A stretch of 19,686 bases of DNA from positions 1 to 19,686 of the forward strand of contig CAKUQY010000032.1 of the NCBI GenBank assembly GCA_934675585.1, given 5' to 3'. Below, piece after piece: positions 7,623-14,994 of this stretch. Source of the stretch: an uncultured Opitutales bacterium. GTDB taxonomy: Bacteria > Verrucomicrobiota > Verrucomicrobiia > Opitutales > UBA953. The notes beneath the pieces are model-generated. The model searched no databases, had not been told where the DNA came from, and saw nothing but the letters and a program-made list of their open reading frames with translations. A program made the position numbers and the translations under genes. The stretch's first letter is position 1, and every line of letters begins with the position of its first letter.

Positions 7623-8975
7623 TTAAACGTGGATAAATTCCCAAACTTTGCTGGTGTCAATCGCTTGATTGTAACTAAGCCCTTTGCGCACAGCGCGTCC
7701 CATGTGAATGTGCGTCAGCCCTTCTTTGCTCAACGCAGGCAATTGCATCGGCGTAACACCGCCAGCAACGCGCAAAGTAATCGGCGCGCGTGGCAACTTA
7801 TCAATATCGGCATTAAATGGCACCAAAACGCAATCGATGCCAATAGCTTCGAGTTGCTTGTACGCTTCCATTTGATTTGTGCGTTCAAAAGCGCGATTAA
7901 ACGTAATTTTTAAATGTCCCGCGCGCTCTTTGACAATTTTCATGCGCTCAATATCAATCGTATTGTCGCGCGTTAAAATGCCAAGACAAACACCTTCTGC
8001 ATTGCGCTGTTCCCGCACATATTGCACATCGCTCAACATGCGCGAAAATTCATCGTCGGTGTAAACATAACCTTGAGAATTAGGACGCACTATGACGCGC
8101 ACAGGAGCCCGACTTTGTTCGCACGCCGCTTGAATCAAAACGCGCGACGGCGTGAGCCCGCCTTCTTCCATACTTGTCGCCAATTCGACATATTCGACAT
8201 CGGTTTCATTGAGCGTTGCAATGTCATCGAGCGAAGTCGCGACAACCGACAAATTAAAATGCGCCATGTCATCTGCGACCGTTCCCGCGCGCGTATAACG
8301 CCGCCAAGGCGCGAGATCGTTGGTATCAAATTCGGCAACGTCGCGACGCAATTGCGGGAGCGTCCAATGATATTTCATCGCTACGCAACGCAAGCCAATT
8401 ACCGCTATCGCCGTTAAAATTTGCAGCGGCACCGATGGCAATCCAAAATGATAACCGACCCAATAAACGATCCCGCCAAAAACGCAAGCCGTCGCGTAAA
8501 TATCTTTGCGAAAAACAAGCGGTTCAACATTGATAAAAATATCGCGAATAATGCCTCCGCCCGCACCTGTAATCATACCCATAATGATTCCCACCCAAAC
8601 TGGAAATCCACATTGCAACGATTTTTCAATACCGACAACCGTAAACAAACCCAAGCCAATCGCGTCAAAAATAAAAATTGTTTCATTGATGCGCAACAGC
8701 CAACGTCCTAACGCGATTACAAAAATCAACGCAAACAAAACAACGAGCAAATAACTAAAACCGCCCGTCATCGGGTCTTGCCAATTCATCCAAAACGGCG
8801 TTTTTCCAAGCAATAAATCTCGAAAAGTGCCACCGCCGCAAGCCGTCGCAAAGCCCACCACAACCGCGCCAAACAAATCAAATTGCTTAGCAGACGCGCG
8901 GCGAATGCCCGAAATCGCAAAGGCAAACGTGCCAATGTAATCGATAATTAATGTAAATAACGCCGAAGTTTCCAT
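7623..8975 (-). CDS. Fusion of UPF0126/TRIC-type membrane domain with a CutC-like domain
   Basis: One uninterrupted 450-residue frame. Residues 1-208 form a UPF0126 (YicG/YadS-like) membrane protein with two homologous halves, each carrying the conserved glycine-arginine motif (GGGTFRDLL at 48-56, GGGIIRDIF at 139-147). Family members are small predicted channels or transporters; YicG has been linked to glycine uptake. Residues about 238-450 match CutC, a TIM-barrel family once tied to copper tolerance and of uncertain function: VELATSMEEGGLTPSR (263-278), PVRVIVRPNSQGYVYTDDEF (291-310), GILTRDNTID (332-341), ITFNRAFE (357-364). The usual FHRAFD His is Asn360, and the GGGV loop is reduced to AGGVTP. 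I do not know this fusion. It starts 9 bp after the fucosidase stop, so the two are probably co-transcribed. Confidence 0.85.
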   Translation of the reverse strand: METSALFTLIIDYIGTFAFAISGIRRASAKQFDLFGAVVVGFATACGGGTFRDLLLGKTPFWMNWQDPMTGGFSYLLVVLFALIFVIALGRWLLRINETIFIFDAIGLGLFTVVGIEKSLQCGFPVWVGIIMGMITGAGGGIIRDIFINVEPLVFRKDIYATACVFGGIVYWVGYHFGLPSVPLQILTAIAVIGLRCVAMKYHWTLPQLRRDVAEFDTNDLAPWRRYTRAGTVADDMAHFNLSVVATSLDDIATLNETDVEYVELATSMEEGGLTPSRVLIQAACEQSRAPVRVIVRPNSQGYVYTDDEFSRMLSDVQYVREQRNAEGVCLGILTRDNTIDIERMKIVKERAGHLKITFNRAFERTNQMEAYKQLEAIGIDCVLVPFNADIDKLPRAPITLRVAGGVTPMQLPALSKEGLTHIHMGRAVRKGLSYNQAIDTSKVWEFIHV

Positions 8976-8984
8976 CGCTTAAAT

Positions 8985-10319
8985 TTATTTCTTTTTAATG
9001 ACAAGCACCGGGCAAATCGTTTCTGCCAACAATTCAAATTGCGCGGGAACGCCATTAATTTGCAATTGAAAATCTTCCACTTTTTTCCCTTCGGGAACAA
9101 ACACGTAAATCGCGTTCCCGTCAGCACTTTGGCTCGCCCAAATCGGCGTTCCCGCCGCATCGGTCGCGCCGGAGAATGGACGTGTCCCGTAAATCGCGTT
9201 CCCGTTGGCTTTCAACCATTCACCCATTTTTTGAAAAACTAATTCCACTTTCGCGGGAACGCTTCCATCGGGACGCGGCCCAATATTCAGCAACAAATTT
9301 CCGCCTTTGCAAACACATTCTTGAAGTTTGTAAATGACGGTTTCGACAGTTTTAACTTTAGTATCGTAGCGATTAAATCCCCACTTGTCACTGACAGTCA
9401 TGCACGATTCCCAATCAGTTCCAGGATAACCTTTGGCGGGAATGTGGCGTTCGGGCGTTACAAAATCGCCAAATTTTGTGTCAAAATTATTAATGACGAC
9501 TTTGGGGTCGAGCCCGGAAAACGAATAAAGTCGATTGTTCATAATAATTTTTGGCTGCAATTCGCGGCACATTGCCATCAAATTTGTTGCGTCCCAAGCG
9601 CGATCGCCTTCTGCGGCATCTTGCGAATAATCCCACCAAATAATATCGACATTCCCATAATTTGTCAGCAATTCGCGCACTTGCGCAGCGAGATAACGTT
9701 TGTAAGCTTCTTGGTTGCGCGGAATAAATTTTTGTTTGAGCATTGCGGCTTGCCCTTCGGGATAATCGAGCGCGGGGTTAATCGTCCAGTCGTAATCTTT
9801 TTGGTGCCAATCAATAACTGAATGATAAAATCCAATTTTAATATTTTGCGCGCGAAACGCCTCGACATATTCTTTCACAATATCGCGTCCAATTTGCGCC
9901 GACGAAGAAAAATCGCTTTGTTTTGTTTCAAAAAGTGCAAAACCTTCGTGATGTTTAGTCGTCAAAACTGCGTATTGGCAACCCGCTTCTTTGGCGAGTT
10001 TTGCCCACGCTTGCGCACAATTTTTTTTAGGGCGAAACCACGGGAGCGCCTCAGACATATAAGTTTCAGTATCAACTTTGGCATAACGCTGAATCCATTC
10101 AGACCCCATCGGCACGCCGCGCCATTCTCCCGCCAAGCCCGAATACAAACCGTAATGAATAAACATGCCAAATTTTGCATCGCGCCACCATTGCATTTTT
10201 TCGTCTTGAGAAATGGTGGCGGGAACAGATAAATTTTCAACGATAGGCGCGTTCGCCGTTCCCGCGATTGCAGGAACGCAAACGAGCGACAACAAAGGAA
10301 TCAAGGATAATAATTTCAT
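8985..10319 (-). CDS. Secreted alpha-L-fucosidase, glycoside hydrolase family 29
   Basis: Removes alpha-linked L-fucose from glycans such as mucins, milk oligosaccharides or plant and algal polymers. 444 residues from the ATG at 10319; a further 10 codons upstream would need a TTG start and would disrupt the signal peptide MKLLSLIPLLSLVCVPAIAG. GH29 landmarks in order: WWRDAKFGMFIHYGLYS (44-60), LTTKHHEGFALFETKQSDF (119-137), IGRDIVKEYVEAFR (143-156), IGFYHSVIDWH (162-172), NVDIIWWDYS (223-232) with the likely nucleophile Asp230, and GGNLLLNIGPRPDGSVP. The C-terminal part is a small beta-rich domain holding several motif-encoded GNA or PAG tripeptides. Export implies action in the periplasm or outside the cell. 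The UPF0126-CutC gene follows after 9 bp. Confidence 0.93.
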   Translation of the reverse strand: MKLLSLIPLLSLVCVPAIAGTANAPIVENLSVPATISQDEKMQWWRDAKFGMFIHYGLYSGLAGEWRGVPMGSEWIQRYAKVDTETYMSEALPWFRPKKNCAQAWAKLAKEAGCQYAVLTTKHHEGFALFETKQSDFSSSAQIGRDIVKEYVEAFRAQNIKIGFYHSVIDWHQKDYDWTINPALDYPEGQAAMLKQKFIPRNQEAYKRYLAAQVRELLTNYGNVDIIWWDYSQDAAEGDRAWDATNLMAMCRELQPKIIMNNRLYSFSGLDPKVVINNFDTKFGDFVTPERHIPAKGYPGTDWESCMTVSDKWGFNRYDTKVKTVETVIYKLQECVCKGGNLLLNIGPRPDGSVPAKVELVFQKMGEWLKANGNAIYGTRPFSGATDAAGTPIWASQSADGNAIYVFVPEGKKVEDFQLQINGVPAQFELLAETICPVLVIKKK

Positions 10320-10417
10320 AAAATCATACAAATCGCCACGTTCCCGCAAGCGCTCAAAAATCGCGTTCCCACAAAATCACAACCGCGTTCCCGCTATTTT
10401 TTAAGAGAGTTTTTTTT

Positions 10418-10437
10418 CAACTCTAAACTCTAAATTC
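10418..10437. repeat. CAACTCTAAACTCTAAATTC repeat after nadA
   Basis: An AACTCTAAACT-type repeat lies just past the nadA stop (10440-10442). It is the same broad family as 512-604 and 3364-3397. No hairpin with a T-run that would act as a terminator for nadA is evident. Confidence 0.6.
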
Positions 10438-10439
10438 GC

Positions 10440-11411
10440 TCACTGTTTGCTCCAATCGAGCATGCGTTTTAACGGCGCATAAGCCGCTTGGCGCAAATCT
10501 TCATCGAGCTTAATTTCTGGCGACAAATCGCGCAAGCAATCGCGCAAACGCTCAGGCGTATTCATCTTCATAAACTTGCATTCGTTGCAGGCGCAATTTG
10601 CGGTTGGCCCAGCGACAAAACGCTTGTTTGGAATCTGCGCACGCAAGCGATGAATCATATTCGTTTCGGTAACAATAATGAAAGTATCTGCGGGTGATTC
10701 TTTGCAATAATTGACCATTTTTTCGGTCGAGCAAACCAAATCGGCAATCGCGCGCACGCTTTCGACGCATTCAGGGTGAACCAAAACGGGAGCGCCCGGA
10801 TATTGCGCGCGCGCCGCCTTAATTTGTTCAACACTAAACATCACGTGAGCATAACACGAGCCCGGCCACAATTTAATTTTGCGATTTGTTTGTGAAGCCA
10901 CCCACGAGCCCAAATTTTGATCGGGAACGAATAAAATTTCACGATCTGCGGGAACTTGTTCGACGATGCGTTTTGCGTTCCCGCTCGTGCAAATCACGTC
11001 CGCCAACGCTTTTACAGCCGCGCTACAATTGATGTAAGCCACGACATAAAGATTTGGATTTGCCGCTTTTACCGCCGCCAATTCTGCCGCGTCGCACGAA
11101 TCTGCCAACGAACAACCCGCTTCAAGAACAGGCAACAAAACTTTTTTGCTTGGGTTCACAATTTTGGCAACTTCTGCCATAAAATGCACACCAGAAAAAA
11201 CAATGACATCCGCATTTTTTTCAGCCTCTGCTTGATAAGCCAAACCCAAAGAATCGCCCAAATAATCTGCCACGCGTTGAATTTCTGCACTTTGATAATT
11301 GTGCACCAAAATAATCGCGTTGCGCTCTTTTTTAAGACGCAAAATTTCTTCTTGAATCGGCGTCAATGGAGGCAAATTGCCATTGCATGAATCAAATACT
11401 TTTAAATCCAT
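10440..11411 (-). CDS. nadA: Quinolinate synthase
   Basis: Condenses iminoaspartate with dihydroxyacetone phosphate to quinolinate in de novo NAD synthesis, using a [4Fe-4S] cluster. 323 residues, the short NadA type. The family pattern is clear: ILVHNYQSAEIQRVADYLGDSL (34-55), VFSGVHFMAE (71-80), LPVLEAGCSLADSC (93-106), PDQNLG, WPGSCYAHV (182-190), HPEC, TETNMIHRL and CNECKFMKMNT (275-285). Cys100, Cys186 and one of the last group (probably Cys278) fit the three cluster ligands. The ATG follows directly after the stop of the rubredoxin-NuoE gene, so the two are translationally coupled (GGATAGATG). No nadB or nadC is in the window. Confidence 0.95.
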   Translation of the reverse strand: MDLKVFDSCNGNLPPLTPIQEEILRLKKERNAIILVHNYQSAEIQRVADYLGDSLGLAYQAEAEKNADVIVFSGVHFMAEVAKIVNPSKKVLLPVLEAGCSLADSCDAAELAAVKAANPNLYVVAYINCSAAVKALADVICTSGNAKRIVEQVPADREILFVPDQNLGSWVASQTNRKIKLWPGSCYAHVMFSVEQIKAARAQYPGAPVLVHPECVESVRAIADLVCSTEKMVNYCKESPADTFIIVTETNMIHRLRAQIPNKRFVAGPTANCACNECKFMKMNTPERLRDCLRDLSPEIKLDEDLRQAAYAPLKRMLDWSKQ

Positions 11412-12104
11412 CTATCCAAGCCATTCTGCACGGTTGTTAAAATCTGGAGCTTTTTTGCCGTATTCGGGATCGTTCAATGATTCGCGAATAATTTTTGCGA
11501 GCTCTGGCACTTTGTCTTCGGTAACTTGTTCGTAAAGCTTATTATCAACTTGCACGACCGGTCCCGTGCCGCAACAGGCAATACATTCCACAAAATCAAT
11601 TGTCACGTTCCCGTCAGCAGTCGTATGACCGCGCGCAACACCAAATTCTTTTTCAAACGCTTCCATCGTTTTATAACTACCGCGCAACGCGCAAGGCAAA
11701 GTGCGACAAATTTTTACATGGCGTTTACCAATTGGTTCCAAGCGGAACATTGGATAAAATGTCACGACTTCGTAAACATTGATGGGTTCGATGCCCAATT
11801 TTGCCGCAATCCATTTCATTGCGGGCTCGCTCACATAGCCCAATTCTTCTTGCGCCAAGTGAATCAATGGCAATGTCGCACTGCGCGCTTGTGGATATTT
11901 TGCAACGATCGCTGTCGCTTTTGCGAGCGTTTCAGGTTTTAAACCCGTCGCCGCTTCGAGCGCCGCCATCGCATCACACGCAAAGGTTTCAATCACCTGC
12001 TCGGTAAATTTTTCTGCGGGAACGCCGCAAATAGGACAAACGGCAGGAGCCGCCTCGCCCTCGTGAACATACCCACAAACTGAGCAAACAAAATTCTTTT
12101 TCAT
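11412..12104 (-). CDS. nuoE: Rubredoxin-like domain fused to a NuoE-type [2Fe-2S] subunit
   Basis: 230 residues. Residues 1-36 form a rubredoxin-like zinc or iron ribbon with two CxxC pairs (Cys7/10 and Cys23/26, in CSVCGYVHEG and CPICGVPAEKF). From about 55 to 215 it is the NADH dehydrogenase 24 kDa subunit family, with LPLIHLAQEELGYVSEPAM (78-96), YEVVTFYPMF and thioredoxin-fold [2Fe-2S] ligands Cys133 and Cys138 (CRTLPC) plus Cys174 and Cys178 (ECIACC). In complex I or electron-bifurcating hydrogenases this subunit works with NuoF-like partners, but none is adjacent here. Instead nadA starts at the next base. A TAGAAT hexamer sits 8 nt before the ATG with TTGCTC 17 bp further upstream. Role in complex I versus a hydrogenase or formate dehydrogenase is undecided. 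Confidence 0.88.
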   Translation of the reverse strand: MKKNFVCSVCGYVHEGEAAPAVCPICGVPAEKFTEQVIETFACDAMAALEAATGLKPETLAKATAIVAKYPQARSATLPLIHLAQEELGYVSEPAMKWIAAKLGIEPINVYEVVTFYPMFRLEPIGKRHVKICRTLPCALRGSYKTMEAFEKEFGVARGHTTADGNVTIDFVECIACCGTGPVVQVDNKLYEQVTEDKVPELAKIIRESLNDPEYGKKAPDFNNRAEWLG

Positions 12105-12112
12105 ACTTTTCT

Positions 12113-12141
12113 ATTCTAACCTTTCAAGTTCCCGCGAGCAA
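12113..12141 (-). promoter_or_regulatory. Possible promoter of the nuoE-nadA unit
   Basis: TAGAAT (12113-12118) lies 8 nt before the nuoE ATG, with TTGCTC (12136-12141) 17 bp upstream. The start site would be at or next to the ATG. The -35 match is weak. Confidence 0.35.
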
Positions 12142-12151
12142 TAAATTTTCA

Positions 12152-12167
12152 CGGGAACGCGTTCCCG
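12152..12167. repeat. Perfect 16-bp palindrome made of two head-to-head GGGAACG motifs
   Basis: CGGGAACGCGTTCCCG reads the same on both strands. It lies in the 68-bp gap between the RluA-family gene and nuoE, with a third motif copy at about 12128-12135. It could form a hairpin with a CGCG loop at the 3' end of the rluA transcript. No T-run follows on the minus strand, so it is not a canonical terminator; an operator role is possible. Confidence 0.8.
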
Positions 12168-12172
12168 CAAAA

Positions 12173-12934
12173 TTATTGCATCAAAAAATCGGTCGCGATT
12201 TCAAATTCGGGCGGGAGCGGCGAACTTGCAGAAAATTCGACGGGAACACCGTTGATTTTAAATTTGACGATCGTTTCCGCCGCGTGCAAAAAAAGTCGCG
12301 GGCGAAGCGTTTGCGGGAATTTTGGCGAAACGCCGTAAGTTTCGTCGCCGACAATAGACAGCAGTCGGCTCGCGCACTGCACACGCAGCTGGTGCGTTCT
12401 TCCCGTGTGCGGCAAAAGTTTTATGAGTGCGGCGTTTGCGTTCCCGCGCACGCGCCGCATTTCGCAAAGCGCAGTCTGCGTGTTGCGCATTCCTTTTCTG
12501 GGCGCGACGACGACTTTCAACGGCGCTCCCGGGCGCGTTTTTTCGCGAATCAGCTCGTCACGCCAAAACGCTTTCGTCGGGGCGTTCCCGCAAACAACGG
12601 CATAATAGATTTTTTGCACTTCGTCGTTTTTAAACGCGCGGCGCACTAATCCCGCAACGAGTTCGTCTGTCGCGCACAAAACAACTCCGCTCGTCGGCGA
12701 ATCCAAACGATTCAGCACATAAATTTTCTTCAAATTCTGACCAGGAACGCGCACGCAATAGCATTCCTGATTCAAGCTGTAATCGGCGACGAGCATTGCG
12801 CGCTTTGCTGCCGCCACGCCCGGCGCATTGGGATGCGTCATCGTTCCCGCAGGTTTTTCCAGCGCGAAAATACCGCATTCGTGCGACGCAAGCACACGCA
12901 CATTTTTGTTCAATGGCAAATCTTCCAAATTCAT
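12173..12934 (-). CDS. RluA-family RNA pseudouridine synthase
   Basis: Isomerises uridine to pseudouridine in rRNA or tRNA. 253 residues from the ATG at 12934, which follows the lpxK stop by 4 bp; a longer frame from a TTG at 12997 would overlap lpxK by about 60 bp and is unlikely. The catalytic signature is LNRLDSPTSGVVLCA near residues 74-88 with Asp78 as the catalytic residue (the usual HRLD is NRLD). KIYYAVVCG and LPHTGRTHQLRVQCA follow, both typical of the family. No S4 RNA-binding domain precedes the catalytic domain, as in RluA itself and RluE-like short forms. Target RNA cannot be assigned. Third gene of slyD-lpxK-rluA. Confidence 0.9.
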   Translation of the reverse strand: MNLEDLPLNKNVRVLASHECGIFALEKPAGTMTHPNAPGVAAAKRAMLVADYSLNQECYCVRVPGQNLKKIYVLNRLDSPTSGVVLCATDELVAGLVRRAFKNDEVQKIYYAVVCGNAPTKAFWRDELIREKTRPGAPLKVVVAPRKGMRNTQTALCEMRRVRGNANAALIKLLPHTGRTHQLRVQCASRLLSIVGDETYGVSPKFPQTLRPRLFLHAAETIVKFKINGVPVEFSASSPLPPEFEIATDFLMQ

Positions 12935-12938
12935 TTTT

Positions 12939-14114
12939 TTAATTACAAATGCGCTCGACTGCGGCATCAAACGTTTCTTTGTCGGAAAGAATTTCAATTT
13001 CCAATCTCAAAAAATAAAGTGGTAGCGGGAGCACTAAATCGCGCGCCAAACGCACCATATCTTTTTCGGTGGTGACGACAAATTTTGCGCCCGCGGCAAC
13101 TGCTCCCGCAAAAACCGCGTCAATATCTTTGCGCGTAAAATTATAGTGGTCAAAAAATCGTCGATTATAAACAATACTCGCGCCATATTGTCGCACAAAT
13201 TCTTCAAATTTATCTGGTGTGGCGATTCCCGAAAATGTCGCAACGCGTGCATCTTTAAGCGTTTCGAGTGGCAAATTCGCGTTCCCGTCGCGCTCGAAAA
13301 CTGGACAAAGCCATTTCGGCGCGTGGCGGCATTCGATAATTTCGGCTTTTTGATTGTATTGACGAATCAATTGGTAAAGTTCGGGCGCGGGCTTGCCGTC
13401 CGATTTTGTTAAGAAAATAAAATCACCGCGCCAAAGATGGCTAACGGGTTCGCGCAAAATGCCGCGCGGGATCACGCAATGATTACCAAATGGATTTGTT
13501 TTATCGACCAAAAGTAAATTGAGCGAACCCTTCAACGGCAAATATTGCAAGCCATCATCAAGAATAATAATATCCGCTCCCAAATTTTTAATCGCGTACA
13601 TTCCCGCGTAAACACGATCGCGATCGACGACCACGCGCACGCCATATTTTACCAAATTGCGCGCCAACATATAAGGTTCGTCGCCCGCAATACTCGCAGG
13701 CAACAAAACCGCGTTCCCGTCAGAAACTACGCGCGGGAGCGGTCTTGGCGCTTGCGTAATAAAACGAATCCACTTTTTATAAAATGGCTCTTTTTTTGAT
13801 TTATAACCGCGCGAGAGAATCGCCACTTTGCGTCCGTGCGAAGCCATCACGCGTGCCATTTTTTCGACGACAGGCGTTTTGCCAGTGCCGCCCATTGTCA
13901 AGTTCCCAACAACAATCACGCGACAACCAAGCGGCGTATCTTGCATAATGCGCTTTTGATAAAGCCAAAAACGCAATTCCACAATTGCTCGAAAAACAAA
14001 TGAAAAATAATACAAAATACGCGCGACGACCAACACCAATTTTCCATCGGTGCGGGCGTCGTAAATCACGTCCTTGATAAAACGCGCGAAACGCTCGATC
14101 GGCTTTTCCTTCAT
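12939..14114 (-). CDS. lpxK: Tetraacyldisaccharide 4'-kinase
   Basis: Phosphorylates the 4' position of tetraacyldisaccharide 1-phosphate to give lipid IVA in lipid A synthesis at the inner membrane. 391 residues, longer than E. coli LpxK (328) because of about 50 extra N-terminal residues with a hydrophobic helix near 25-48. The P-loop is [12 protein letters not shown] (70-81), followed by the conserved ILSRGYKSK. The Walker B-like and substrate segment is [16 protein letters not shown], then [11 protein letters not shown] and [14 protein letters not shown]. Its presence shows that the organism makes lipid A. The ATG begins at the base after the slyD stop, and the rluA-like gene follows after 4 bp, so the three are one transcript. 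Confidence 0.95.
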   Translation of the reverse strand: MKEKPIERFARFIKDVIYDARTDGKLVLVVARILYYFSFVFRAIVELRFWLYQKRIMQDTPLGCRVIVVGNLTMGGTGKTPVVEKMARVMASHGRKVAILSRGYKSKKEPFYKKWIRFITQAPRPLPRVVSDGNAVLLPASIAGDEPYMLARNLVKYGVRVVVDRDRVYAGMYAIKNLGADIIILDDGLQYLPLKGSLNLLLVDKTNPFGNHCVIPRGILREPVSHLWRGDFIFLTKSDGKPAPELYQLIRQYNQKAEIIECRHAPKWLCPVFERDGNANLPLETLKDARVATFSGIATPDKFEEFVRQYGASIVYNRRFFDHYNFTRKDIDAVFAGAVAAGAKFVVTTEKDMVRLARDLVLPLPLYFLRLEIEILSDKETFDAAVERICN

Positions 14115-14765
14115 TTATTTTTTGCAAGAACAGTCATCGCCGTTCCCGCCGCATTTACATTCGTGTTCGCCGTTCCCGCACTGACACTCGTGATCGCCGT
14201 GTCCACCGCAGCAGTCGTCGCCCTTGCCGCATTTACATTCGTGTTCACCGTTCCCGTCGTGTTCGCCGTGGCAACCGCACGAGCAAGCTGCTTGGTGTGG
14301 ACGACCTTCCATCAATTCGTGTTTGCTTGCGTCGCGCACATCGGTAATTTCGACATCAAAAAAAAGTTTAATGCCAGCCATTGGATGATTGCCGTCGAGT
14401 TTGATCGTTCCCGCGGCTTCATCTACCGAAACCACCGTGAGCGCGAGCGGCATACCTTCGGGGGTTTGCGCGTAAAATTGCATTCCTGCAACAACTTCGC
14501 CTTCAAAATCAATATTTTTGCGTGGCATATCAACAATCAAATCGTCGCGGCGCACGCCATAACCTTGCTCGGGTTCAACTTCAACATGTTTTTTTGCGCC
14601 AGCTTCCAAACCAAGTAATTCTCCTTCAAGGCCTGGAATAATATTGTGAGCGCCATGCAAATATTGCAAAGGTTCTCCACGCTCAATCGAGCTATCCAAA
14701 ACCTTGCCGTCTTTATCTTTCAAGGTGTAATGAAACGAAACGACTTTTTTATCTTCAATTTTCAT
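14115..14765 (-). CDS. slyD: SlyD-type FKBP peptidyl-prolyl isomerase with a Cys/His-rich metal-binding tail
   Basis: Cytoplasmic prolyl isomerase and chaperone, in E. coli also a nickel donor for hydrogenase maturation. 216 residues. The FKBP part has FHYTLKDKDGKVLDSS (11-26), EPLQYLHGAHNIIPGLEGEL and the SlyD hallmark LDGNHPMAGIKLFFDVEI, with the insert-in-flap domain between. The last 60 residues hold 13 Cys and 7 His in a roughly tandem pattern (GEHECKCGKGDDCC, GDHECQCGNG, GEHECKCGGNGDDCSC), suited to binding Ni, Zn or Cu. Some units are spelled by the GCGGGAACG motif (CGNG). It is the first gene of slyD-lpxK-rluA and has its own promoter candidate. With the rubredoxin-NuoE gene nearby a hydrogenase link is conceivable but unproven. 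Confidence 0.92.
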   Translation of the reverse strand: MKIEDKKVVSFHYTLKDKDGKVLDSSIERGEPLQYLHGAHNIIPGLEGELLGLEAGAKKHVEVEPEQGYGVRRDDLIVDMPRKNIDFEGEVVAGMQFYAQTPEGMPLALTVVSVDEAAGTIKLDGNHPMAGIKLFFDVEITDVRDASKHELMEGRPHQAACSCGCHGEHDGNGEHECKCGKGDDCCGGHGDHECQCGNGEHECKCGGNGDDCSCKK

Positions 14766-14797
14766 AATTTTCTAATATTTTAATGATGTGTTTCCTT

Positions 14798-14826
14798 ATT
14801 CTAAATTCTCAGTAATCAACTCTCAA
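14798..14826 (-). promoter_or_regulatory. Sigma-70-like promoter for slyD-lpxK-rluA
   Basis: On the minus strand TTGAGA (14821-14826) and TAGAAT (14798-14803) are separated by exactly 17 bp. The predicted start is about 25 nt before the slyD ATG. The -35 is formed by a TTGAGAGTTGA string of the AACTCTCAA repeat family. It lies just past the terminator at 14831-14865. Confidence 0.6.
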
Positions 14827-14830
14827 CAAA

Positions 14831-14865
14831 ATAAAAAACCATCCCGCCTTTTCAATCGGGATGGT
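14831..14865 (-). terminator. Rho-independent terminator
   Basis: On the minus strand ACCATCCCG pairs perfectly with CGGGATGGT (9 bp, 10-nt loop) and is followed by TTTTTTATTTT. A second small hairpin (ACTGGC-TTA-GCCAGT, 14867-14881) precedes it. It ends transcription from radC and/or the possible small RNA upstream, before the slyD promoter. Confidence 0.85.
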
Positions 14866-14953
14866 GACTGGCTAAGCCAGTACTTTATCTATGTTGGATT
14901 GGGAAATTCTTTTTAACGTTCCCGCGCGCTTTTACAAACACGCTCCGTTAACA
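14831..14953 (-). ncRNA. Possible small RNA or radC 3' leader element
   Basis: A perfect TATAAT (14960-14965) precedes about 120 nt that contain two hairpins and end in a strong terminator, with no open frame of note. This is the layout of a free-standing small RNA, but no recognisable -35 is present and I cannot match it to a known family. It could equally be the untranslated 3' end of radC. Confidence 0.3.
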
Positions 14954-14994
14954 TTTGCTATTATACAACTTTTGTCGCGGGAACGCGATTTTTT

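Noticed and set aside
10320..10349. Ten extra N-terminal codons for the fucosidase from a TTG start
   Set aside because: They would place charged residues ahead of a complete signal peptide that begins at the ATG at 10319.
12152..12167. Restriction or phage integration site at the 16-bp palindrome
   Set aside because: The sequence is explained by two head-to-head copies of the dispersed motif; no integrase or methylase is nearby.
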